From the NCBI GenBank assembly GCA_035761165.1, contig DASTRO010000221.1, positions 1 to 9,093 of the forward strand: a stretch of 9,093 bases of DNA. The letters are read 5' to 3'. The notes beneath the pieces were generated by a model. It was not told where the DNA came from. It searched no databases and worked only from the letters and a program-made list of their open reading frames with translations. How positions within the stretch are numbered: position 1 is the stretch's first letter; the number at the start of each line of letters is the position of its first letter. Of the stretch, positions 1-6,063 are shown in pieces. The position numbers and the translations under genes were made by a program. The DNA comes from CALCHX01 sp035761165. GTDB taxonomy: Bacteria > Gemmatimonadota > Gemmatimonadetes > Gemmatimonadales > Gemmatimonadaceae.

Positions 1-30
1 CAGGACTGGCCGGCCCGAGGCCCCCGCTCG

Positions 31-93
31 TCACTCCTCGCTCGTCGCTCCTCGCTCGTCGCTCCTCGCTCGTCGCTCATCGCTCGTCGCTCG
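31..93. repeat. Heptamer tandem array TCGCTCN (family A, copy 1)
   Basis: Nine consecutive 7-bp units of the form TCGCTCN run in exact register: TCACTCC, then TCGCTCG and TCGCTCC alternating, then TCGCTCA and two TCGCTCG. A partial unit (CGCTCG) precedes it at 25-30. On the minus strand this reads as repeated GAGCGAN. The unit TCGCTCA at 73-79 supplies the TGA stop of the HEAT-repeat gene, so the array covers the last codons of that gene and its 3' flank. The same unit recurs at 7913-7940 and, inverted and degenerate, at 7792-7826. Confidence 0.9.
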
Positions 94-1747
94 CCCGTCG
101 CGCCGCCTCCGCCACCTCCGCCTCCCGGTCGCGACTCAACCGGCGGAGCGCGGCGCGGGCACGCTCGCTCCCCGTCCCCGCCAGGGCGTGCACCGCGGCC
201 ACGCGGAGCGGCGTCGGCGTGCGGCGCAGCAGGCGGCGCGTCGGGGCGGCCTGCTGGATCAGCAGCGCCACCGCCTCGTCCGTGCCCACGCGGCCGAGGG
301 CGGTCAGCTGCATCGCCCGCACGTCGGCGTCGCGCTCGTCGAGGATCGCGCGGCGCAGCGCCGCCATCGTGTAGGGCCAGTCGGTGCCGGCCAGCGCGAT
401 GGCTGCCGCGCCGCGCAGCGCGCCCTCCTCCGAGCGCAGCAGGTCGCGCAGCGCATGGCAGGCCGTCCGCGTCCCGAGCCGGCCGAGCGACGACACGGCG
501 GCGCGGCGGACGCGCTCGTCCTCGTGCGCCAGAGCGCGCACCAGCGCGCCGTCGGCGCTCCGCAGCTCCAGCTCGCCCAGCAGCTCCGCGGCGTTGCGCA
601 CCACGTACCAGCGCGGATCGCCCAGCATGTGGATGAGCGCCCCCTCGCTGGCCGGCAGCTGCACGAGCGCGTTGAAATACGCCCGGCGGTCCGACGGCGA
701 CCCCGACTCGGCGAGGTGCTCGATGACCGCGTCCGCCCCCTCGCCGCCGGCGCGCGCCAGCACGAGCAGCAGCACCTCGCGCGCCTCCGGCTGCCGCGGG
801 AGCAGGCTGGCCAGCAGGTGCAGGTGCAGCGGCGTCAGCAGGCGGCGCAGGGCGATGCCGATCGCCAGCCGCTTCTCCTGGCGATCCACCGCCTGCTCCT
901 GCCGCACCAGCACCGCCAGCACGTCGCGCAGCACCGCCGGCTCGCCGTTGCGCGCCGCCAGCTCGGCGCGCACGGCCAGCGCCTCGAGCGCCCGGTTGAC
1001 GTCGGCCAGCGAGGTCAGCTCGGTGAGACGCGCCGCGAGCTCCTCCGTCGACAGCACGCGCTCGAGCGCCGTCGGCGTCGGCCGCAGCAGGACGTCGTCG
1101 CGGTGCTCGGCGCTCGCGTGATTGATGAGCGCCGCGGCGCGCGCCGCCGCCGCCCGCTCCTCCGGTGACGGCGGGGTGAGCGGCAGGGGCGGGAGCGCCC
1201 CCGACACGCTGGCGTCCGCGATCGCGACGGGGGCAGCCGAGGCAGCGGACGTCAGCGCCGCCGGTGCGTCGGTCCAGGTGGGTGGCACGCACACCTCCCC
1301 GGGCCGCGTGAAGTCCGGCGCCGCATGCACCGGCTCCGCTGCCGACGTCGCGAGCGGCAGGTCCATCGGTGTCGCCCGCGCGCGCTCCATCGTGGTCGCG
1401 TTGCGCACGGTGCGCAGCTCGAGCCCGGTCAGCGGCTGGCCCGCGGCCATCGCCCGGGCCGCCAGCAGCAGGTCGGCGGCGGTCGCGTCGCGGGCCACGA
1501 CCAGCCGTCGCGCCCCGCCGGCATGCAGCCGCGCCGCCAGCCCGCCCGCCGCCGCCGCGGCGCCCGTGACCGGCGTCCCGTTCGCCAGCAGCGCGTCCGG
1601 CGTGGCCAGCAGCGTCACCTCCCCCTCGGCCAGCGCGTCGCAGGCCCCGCGCAGGGCGCGCTTCTGCTCGTCCACGAGGTCGGGATGGTCGGCGAGCAGG
1701 CGGACCAGCCGGTCGAGCTGGCGTACGAAACGTTCGGAGTACGTCAT
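77..1747 (-). CDS. HEAT-repeat protein
   Basis: This encodes a 556-residue protein beginning MTYSERFVRQ. The N-terminal part (about 1-125) is a small alpha/beta-looking region including LLANGTPV and an RRLVVARDATAADLLLAAR segment. An Ala/Pro-rich low-complexity linker follows (about 135-205). From about 230 the protein is helical, and from about 370 to 552 it shows repeated HEAT/PBS-lyase-type helix pairs such as DPRWYVVRNAAELLGEL, DERVRRAAVSSLGRLG and DADVRAMQLTALGRVG. Such repeats form protein-binding solenoids; no catalytic motif is visible, so the partner and role are unknown. There is no signal peptide or membrane segment, so it is probably cytoplasmic. I start at 1747 because the upstream in-frame extension (to 2029) is Arg/Pro-rich and unlike a protein. 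The C-terminus ASDER is encoded by the heptamer array at 31-93. It is divergent from the amidohydrolase at 2084. Confidence 0.85.
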   Translation of the reverse strand: MTYSERFVRQLDRLVRLLADHPDLVDEQKRALRGACDALAEGEVTLLATPDALLANGTPVTGAAAAAGGLAARLHAGGARRLVVARDATAADLLLAARAMAAGQPLTGLELRTVRNATTMERARATPMDLPLATSAAEPVHAAPDFTRPGEVCVPPTWTDAPAALTSAASAAPVAIADASVSGALPPLPLTPPSPEERAAAARAAALINHASAEHRDDVLLRPTPTALERVLSTEELAARLTELTSLADVNRALEALAVRAELAARNGEPAVLRDVLAVLVRQEQAVDRQEKRLAIGIALRRLLTPLHLHLLASLLPRQPEAREVLLLVLARAGGEGADAVIEHLAESGSPSDRRAYFNALVQLPASEGALIHMLGDPRWYVVRNAAELLGELELRSADGALVRALAHEDERVRRAAVSSLGRLGTRTACHALRDLLRSEEGALRGAAAIALAGTDWPYTMAALRRAILDERDADVRAMQLTALGRVGTDEAVALLIQQAAPTRRLLRRTPTPLRVAAVHALAGTGSERARAALRRLSRDREAEVAEAARRASDER

Positions 1748-2083
1748 GCGGTGGAGTTGGACGGCGGCGGTGGAGCGGGCCCGGGCGCAGCACCGGGGAC
1801 GATCGTCACGGCTGGGTACGACGCCGGCTGGCCGGCGTCGGAGGAACGAGCACGGTGCCGCGCCGCCGGCCGTGGGGGCCGGGCGCCGCGATGTGCGGGC
1901 ATCGCCATCGCCGTCCCGTCCCACTCCGCTCTGACGATCATGCCCCTCCCGACGTTCCGGATCGTGCCGGCCGTGGGGCGGCGGCGCCGCTCGCTCGCCG
2001 CGCTGGCGCCGACGCCCCATGCGACACAATACTCCGGCCCCACCGCTCCCATCCCGGCCGCCCTCCCGACCGCCCCCACCGCC
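1748..2083. other. Divergent intergenic region
   Basis: These 336 bases separate the minus-strand HEAT-repeat gene from the plus-strand amidohydrolase and should carry both promoters. In-frame extensions of both genes run through it, but they are rich in Arg, Pro and Ala and show no family likeness. The only AT-containing stretch that could be a -10 box for the plus gene is CACAAT at 2025-2030, with a weak CTGGCG 16 bp upstream. This would give a C-rich leader of about 45 bases. I see no convincing -10 for the minus gene, no RNA gene and no repeat array. Confidence 0.5.
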
Positions 2084-3448
2084 ATGCCGCTCCGCGTCCG
2101 CTCCCGGCGCCTCACCCTCGCGACCGCCGCCGCCGCCACGCTCCTCGCGCCACCCGCGGCGTACGCCCAGCTCCCAGCCGCGCCGAAGGGTAGCGGCACC
2201 GTCGTCCTCCGCGCCGCGCGCCTCGTGGACGGCACCGGCGCCGCCCCCGTGGCCAACGCCGTCGTCGTCGTCACCGACGACCGCATCGTCGCCGCCGGGC
2301 CGGCGTCGTCAATCTCGATCCCCGCCGGCGCGCACGTCGTGGACCTCGGCGACGCCACCCTCCTCCCCGGCTTCATCGACGCCCACACGCACATCACCGG
2401 GCGCGTGCTCGGCGACCCGAAGGGCGACGACGCGGCCGTGCGCGACTATCCGTCGTTCGCCGGCATCCTCGGCGTGCCCAACGCCCGCGCCACGCTGATG
2501 GCCGGCTTCACCACCATCCGCAACGTGGGCGCCGCGAACTTCGACGACGCCGCCCTGCGCGAGGCAATCACGGAGGGTTTCGTCCCGGGCCCGCGCATGC
2601 AGCTCGCCGCGCACGCCATCGGCATCACCGGCGGCCACTGCGACGAGAACGGCTACCGTCCGGGGCTCATGGACGGCGACCCGCGGACCGGCATCGCCAA
2701 CGGGCCGGAGGAGGTGCGCGCGGCCGTGCGCTACCAGGTGAAGTACGGCGCCGACGTCATCAAGACGTGCGCCACCGGCGGCGTGCTGAGCGAGGGCGAC
2801 GCGGTGGGCGCCACGCAGTATACCTATGAGGAGCTGAAGGCGATGGTGGACGAGGCGCACAAGCTGGAGCGGCGCGTGGCCGCGCACGCGCACGGCACCG
2901 AGGGGATCAAGATCGCCGTGCGCGCCGGCGTCACCTCCATCGAGCACGGCTCCTTCCTGGACGAGGAGGGCGCGCGGCTGATGGCCGAGCGCGGCACCTA
3001 CCTGGTGCCGACGCTGGTGGCCGGCGAGGCGGCGGAGCGCGCCGCGAACGCGGGCGTGCTCACCGGGCTGCGCGCCGAGAAGGCGCACGCCGCCGCCACG
3101 GCGATGCGCAACGCCATCAAGCTCGCCGTCCGCTACCACGTCCCGATCGCCCTCGGCACCGACGCCGGCGTGACGCGCCACGGCGCCAACGCGCGCGAGT
3201 TCCGGCTGCTCGTCGAGTGGGGCGGCCTGACCCCGATGCAGGCCATCGTCGCCGGCACGTCGAGCGCGGCAAAGCTGCTGGGCTGGGAGCGCGACGTCGG
3301 CACGCTGGCCGCCGGCAAGTGGGCGGACGTCGTCGCCGTGGCCGGCGACCCGACGCGGGACGTGGGCGCGCTGGAGCACGTCGTCTTCGTCATGAAGAAC
3401 GGCGTGATCTACCGCGACCCCGGCACGCCCGCCACCACGCTGCAGTGA
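2084..3448 (+). CDS. Exported metal-dependent amidohydrolase
   Basis: This encodes a 454-residue amidohydrolase-superfamily enzyme resembling the imidazolonepropionase/Xaa-Pro dipeptidase-like group (COG1228 type). These are metal-dependent TIM-barrel hydrolases acting on cyclic amides, N-acyl amino acids or dipeptides; the substrate cannot be read here. A signal peptide is clear: an Arg-rich N-region, a hydrophobic Ala/Leu core at 10-22, and AYA at 26-28 before Gln29. SRRLTL at 7-12 resembles a Tat motif. The mature part has a small beta domain, then LLPGFIDAHTH with metal ligands H101 and H103, the probable carboxylated lysine K227 (ADVIKTCATGG), AHAHG (H268/H270), SIEHGS (H288) and GTDAG (D360). 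The C-terminus returns to the beta domain (GTLAAGKWADVVAV). All expected metal ligands are present and the length is normal. The start at 2084 is chosen because it places the signal peptide at the N-terminus; the frame is open further upstream, with an alternative ATG at 1940. A strong hairpin follows directly. Confidence 0.92.
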   Translation: MPLRVRSRRLTLATAAAATLLAPPAAYAQLPAAPKGSGTVVLRAARLVDGTGAAPVANAVVVVTDDRIVAAGPASSISIPAGAHVVDLGDATLLPGFIDAHTHITGRVLGDPKGDDAAVRDYPSFAGILGVPNARATLMAGFTTIRNVGAANFDDAALREAITEGFVPGPRMQLAAHAIGITGGHCDENGYRPGLMDGDPRTGIANGPEEVRAAVRYQVKYGADVIKTCATGGVLSEGDAVGATQYTYEELKAMVDEAHKLERRVAAHAHGTEGIKIAVRAGVTSIEHGSFLDEEGARLMAERGTYLVPTLVAGEAAERAANAGVLTGLRAEKAHAAATAMRNAIKLAVRYHVPIALGTDAGVTRHGANAREFRLLVEWGGLTPMQAIVAGTSSAAKLLGWERDVGTLAAGKWADVVAVAGDPTRDVGALEHVVFVMKNGVIYRDPGTPATTLQ

Positions 3449-3452
3449 GCCG

Positions 3453-3486
3453 GCGGGGCGGCCGGCACACCTGCCGGCCGCCCCGC
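3453..3486 (+). terminator. Perfect 15-bp GC hairpin between two genes
   Basis: GCGGGGCGGCCGGCA (3453-3467) and its exact reverse complement (3472-3486) are separated by the 4-base loop CACC. The stem begins 4 bases after the amidohydrolase stop and ends 7 bases before the ATG at 3494. There is no T-tract, so it is not a classical intrinsic terminator. It may terminate in a T-independent way, protect the upstream 3' end, or mask the ribosome entry site of the next gene. Confidence 0.7.
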
Positions 3487-3493
3487 GCCCCGC

Positions 3494-4489
3494 ATGGCGC
3501 TGCACGCCTGGTCCTCGGCCCGCTACGCGATCCCCCTTCCCGAGGGGCATCGCTTCCCGATCGCCAAGTACGCGCTGCTCCGCGACGCCGTGCTCGCCGA
3601 GGGGGTCGTGCGGCTGCAGGAGCTGCACGAGCCGGCGCGGGTGGCGCGCGCCGACCTGCTGCGCGTGCACACCGCCGACTACGTCGCGCGCGTGGACGGC
3701 GGCGCGCTGACGCCGGCCGAGGTTCGCCGGCTGGGGCTCCCCTGGTCGCCGCACCTGGTGGAGCGCTCGTACCACTCCACCGGCGGCACCTGCGAGGCCG
3801 CCGAGGCGGCGCTGGCGCTGGGCGTGGCGATGAACCTGGCCGGCGGGACGCACCACGCGTTCGCCGGCCACGGTGAGGGCTTCTGCGTCTTCAACGACGT
3901 GGCGGTGGCCATCCGCCGCCTGCAGGCGCTGGGACGCATCGCCCGCGCCGCCGTCGTGGACCTGGACGTCCACCAGGGGAACGGCACGCACGCCATCTTC
4001 GCCGACGACCCGACGGTGCTGACGTTCAGCATGCACGGGGCGCGCAACTATCCCTACGCGCTCTCGCGCCGCGACGGCGCCGCGACGGCTGCGCCCGGCG
4101 CGCCTGGCGACCGCCACGCACCCGACGAGCGCGTGAACGGCGGCTACGGCGGCCGCGTGGACGCGCACGTGGACGTCGCGCTCCCCGACGGCACCAGTGA
4201 CGGCGCCTACCTGGACGTGCTGCGCGCGCACCTGCCGGGCGTGCTCGCCGCGGCGCGGCCCGACCTGGTGGTCTACCTGGCCGGGGCGGACCCGCACGAG
4301 GGCGACCGGCTGGGGCGCATGCGCCTCACCCACGACGGCCTGGCGCGGCGCGACGCGTACGTCCTGGCCACCTGCCGCGAGGTGGGGCTCCCGGTGGTGG
4401 TCACCATCGCCGGCGGCTACGGGCGCGACCTCCGCGACACGGTGCGCGCGCACGTCAACACGGCGCGCGTGGCGGCGGCGTTCGCGTGA
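3494..4489 (+). CDS. Histone deacetylase / AcuC-family deacetylase
   Basis: This encodes a 331-residue zinc-dependent deacetylase of the arginase/deacetylase fold, related to bacterial AcuC and histone-deacetylase-like enzymes. Members remove acyl groups from lysines or small polyamine-like amides; the bacterial substrate here is unknown. Family motifs appear in order: RFPIAKYALLRD near the N-terminus, GGTHHA with the catalytic His pair H120/H121, GFCVFNDVAVAI, VDLDVHQGNGT with zinc ligands D158 and H160, FSMHG, AGADPHEGD with zinc ligand D266, and GGYG with the likely transition-state Tyr309. All catalytic residues are therefore present. Between NYPY (186-189) and DVALPDGT (227-234) there is an Ala/Gly/Arg-rich stretch of roughly 30 residues where the family normally has a short loop. 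There is no signal peptide, so it is probably cytoplasmic. The ATG is only 7 bases after a perfect hairpin and has no visible Shine-Dalgarno sequence. Confidence 0.93.
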   Translation: MALHAWSSARYAIPLPEGHRFPIAKYALLRDAVLAEGVVRLQELHEPARVARADLLRVHTADYVARVDGGALTPAEVRRLGLPWSPHLVERSYHSTGGTCEAAEAALALGVAMNLAGGTHHAFAGHGEGFCVFNDVAVAIRRLQALGRIARAAVVDLDVHQGNGTHAIFADDPTVLTFSMHGARNYPYALSRRDGAATAAPGAPGDRHAPDERVNGGYGGRVDAHVDVALPDGTSDGAYLDVLRAHLPGVLAAARPDLVVYLAGADPHEGDRLGRMRLTHDGLARRDAYVLATCREVGLPVVVTIAGGYGRDLRDTVRAHVNTARVAAAFA

Positions 4490-4570
4490 CGGACCGGAAC
4501 GGAATGGAATCGTCCGGGGGGCGGCGGATCGTGCTTTACAGCGCTCAGGGCTGGCGCGAGCTTCCTGCCC

Positions 4571-5467
4571 ATGCCCCTCCCCATCCCCGCCCCCCGCGCC
4601 TCCGGCTACACGACGTCCACACGCGTGCCGCTCTACTGGGCGCGGTACGGGCCCGAGGACGCCAAGACGATCCTCGTGCTGCACGGCGGTCCCGGCGCCT
4701 CGCACGACTACCTGCTGCCGCAGATGCTGGAGCTCACCGACCGCTACCAGCTGCTCTTCTACGACCAGCGCGGCGGCGGCCGGTCGCGCACCGACGACCC
4801 GACGCCGATCACCTGGCGCATGCTCGTCAACGACCTCACGAAGGTGATCGAGGAGTTCTGGCTCGAGCCGCTCTCCATCCTCGGCTACTCGTGGGGCGGG
4901 CTGCTGGCACTGCTCTACGCGCTGGACGCCGCGTACGACCGGAAGCTCCGCCATCCGCGGCGGCTGCTCCTCCTCGACCCGGCGCCGGTGTCACGTCAGC
5001 TGCGCGAGCGCTTCGAGGCGGAGTTCGCCGAGCGGCAGCGCAGTCCCGCCATCCAGCAGCTGCGCGACGAGCTCGCCGCCTCCGGCCTCCGCGAGCGCGA
5101 CCCCGACGCCTACCGCCAGCGCGCCTTCGAGCTCAGCGTCGCCGGCTACTTCGCCGACCCGCGCCGGGCCGCGAACCTCACGCCCTTCCGCGTCATCGGC
5201 AAGGTGCAGCAGTCGGTGTGGGAGAGCCTCGCCTTCTACGACCTGGTGCCCGACCTGGACACGGTGCGCTGCCCCGGCATCATCGTGCACGGCCGGCAGG
5301 ACCCGATCCCGCTCGAGTCCAGCCAGCGCGCCGCCGAGCAGCTGGGCCACAAGCTCGTCGTGCTCGACGACTGCGGGCACGTGTCGTACGTCGAGCAACC
5401 CGCCGCGCTCTTCACCGCCCTTCGCGCCTTTCTCGCGACGACGGATACGCTGCTCGATCATCCATGA
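4571..5467 (+). CDS. Proline iminopeptidase-like alpha/beta hydrolase
   Basis: This encodes a 298-residue alpha/beta-fold serine hydrolase. The oxyanion-hole motif HGGPG (38-42) followed by YDQRGGGRS (64-72) is the signature of the proline iminopeptidase (S33) subfamily, which cleaves N-terminal proline or similar residues from peptides. The nucleophile is S107 in GYSWGG, the acid is probably D244 in HGRQDPIP, and the base is H270 in DCGHVSYVEQP, so the triad is complete. A helical cap region lies at about 140-215. The first ten residues are Pro-rich (MPLPIPAPRA), and there is no signal peptide. No good ribosome-binding site is visible. The 81-base gap after the deacetylase holds only a small AT-containing patch (CTTTACA, about 4534-4540) that could be part of a promoter. 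The exact substrate is uncertain, since this motif set also occurs in esterases and amidases. Confidence 0.9.
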   Translation: MPLPIPAPRASGYTTSTRVPLYWARYGPEDAKTILVLHGGPGASHDYLLPQMLELTDRYQLLFYDQRGGGRSRTDDPTPITWRMLVNDLTKVIEEFWLEPLSILGYSWGGLLALLYALDAAYDRKLRHPRRLLLLDPAPVSRQLRERFEAEFAERQRSPAIQQLRDELAASGLRERDPDAYRQRAFELSVAGYFADPRRAANLTPFRVIGKVQQSVWESLAFYDLVPDLDTVRCPGIIVHGRQDPIPLESSQRAAEQLGHKLVVLDDCGHVSYVEQPAALFTALRAFLATTDTLLDHP

Positions 5468-5628
5468 GCACCGTGCCGGGGTAGTCCGGCGACTGAACGG
5501 CGGCTGCGGATCAGGCGGATCGCTCCTCGACACGCCGGGGCTCTTCGCGCTCTGGGCGGGCATCAGCGCTCATGCGGGACACGGACGCTTCGGACGAGCA
5601 CGGATCCGTCGGATCGCTCCGCTCCATT

Positions 5629-5709
5629 CCACGGCTCCTCGCGCCGGGAGCGGAACTGCTTGTGGGGTAGGGTGCGACCCAGACCACGCCTCCTCGCGCC
5701 GGGATCGGA
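5629..5709 (+). repeat. 26-bp direct repeat with 55-bp period
   Basis: 5629-5654 and 5684-5709 match at 24 of 26 positions. Both contain CTCCTCGCGCCGGGA (5635-5649 and 5690-5704). The differences are G/C at the sixth base and G/T at the twenty-second. They lie inside the repeat-rich intergenic element. Confidence 0.8.
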
Positions 5710-5821
5710 GAAGTTGGGGGTGGGCTCCTCGGCACTCACCCCTCCGCTCGCCCGGTCCGGCGCACGGAGTCATAGGGGCCGAGGAGCCCACCCCCATTCC
5801 CGGCCCCGGCGCTGGGAGCCG
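5687..5821. repeat. Long inverted repeat, perfect inner 18 bp
   Basis: The inner arms GGGGGTGGGCTCCTCGGC (5716-5733) and its exact reverse complement (5778-5795) enclose 44 bases. Imperfect pairing extends outward to about 5687 on the left and 5821 on the right (CTCC, GCGCCGGG and CGG blocks match with small gaps), giving arms of about 45 bases. In RNA or single-stranded DNA this would fold into a large stem-loop. Confidence 0.8.
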
Positions 5822-6051
5822 TAGACGCCACGGGGAGCGATCCGCCGCATCCGGCTCCTCCGGCGCATCCGCTCTCCTCATGAGCGTAGATGCCCGCCCC
5901 CGGCAAACGGAGTCCCGACGTACCACGGAGCCGATCCGCGTGCGCCAGCGGCGCGCGGCGCAGCTCCGCGGTAGGCCGTTCCGGCCGTTCCTCGGAGGTG
6001 GCACGCCGCACACGCCTGTGTCCGCCCCACCCCGCCCACCGCCATCGGCCG

Positions 6052-6057
6052 TATATT
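6052..6057 (+). promoter_or_regulatory. Probable -10 box for a leaderless transcript
   Basis: TATATT stands out in extremely GC-rich surroundings and ends 6 bases before the ATG at 6064. A sigma-70-type start point would fall at or next to the A of that ATG, so the message would have little or no leader, which fits the absence of a Shine-Dalgarno sequence. No recognisable -35 box is visible at the usual distance. Confidence 0.55.
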
Positions 6058-6063
6058 TCCCCC

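Larger units (their letters stand above)
5507..5853. repeat. MITE-like or REP-like element with three 20-bp motifs
   Basis: CGGATCAGGCGGATCGCTCC (5507-5526) recurs as CGGATCCGTCGGATCGCTCC (5601-5620, direct) and in inverted orientation at 5834-5853 (its reverse complement is CGGATGCGGCGGATCGCTCC). Each later copy differs from the first at two positions. The outer copies share a perfect 13-bp inverted core (5514-5526 with 5834-5846), so the segment is bounded by terminal inverted repeats about 345 bp apart. No transposase gene and no clear target-site duplication is visible. It could equally be a cluster of intergenic palindromic repeats. Confidence 0.55.
5468..6063. other. Repeat-rich intergenic region with no gene
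   Basis: About 600 bases without a supportable gene. Open frames on both strands are Arg/Pro/Ser/Gly-rich and resemble no family. The left and middle part (5507-5853) carries copies of a 20-bp motif, a long imperfect inverted repeat and a 26-bp direct repeat, listed separately. On the right, GGCCGTTCC occurs twice in tandem at 5974-5991, and the polX-like gene's probable -10 box is at 6052-6057. No terminator with a T-tract is seen after the hydrolase stop at 5467. Confidence 0.7.

Noticed and set aside
188..1168. Plus-strand open frames opposite the HEAT-repeat gene
   Set aside because: The products are Arg/Gln/Ala-rich shadows without motifs, while the minus strand shows clear helical repeat periodicity.
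1748..2029. Upstream in-frame extension of the HEAT-repeat protein
   Set aside because: The 94 extra residues are Arg/Pro/Gly-rich with no family likeness, and a natural start (MTYSERF) lies at 1747.
1325..2083. Upstream in-frame extension of the amidohydrolase
   Set aside because: It overlaps the HEAT-repeat gene and is Arg/Pro-rich, and it would bury a clear signal peptide that begins at 2084.
2309..4954. 881-codon open frame on the minus strand opposite three genes
   Set aside because: It is antisense to well-supported amidohydrolase, deacetylase and hydrolase genes. Its product is His/Arg/Val/Ala-rich with no family motif, as expected from a GC-rich codon shadow.
5507..5853. CRISPR array or integron attachment sites
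   Set aside because: The repeats are few, imperfect, in mixed orientation and irregularly spaced, with no cas or integrase gene.
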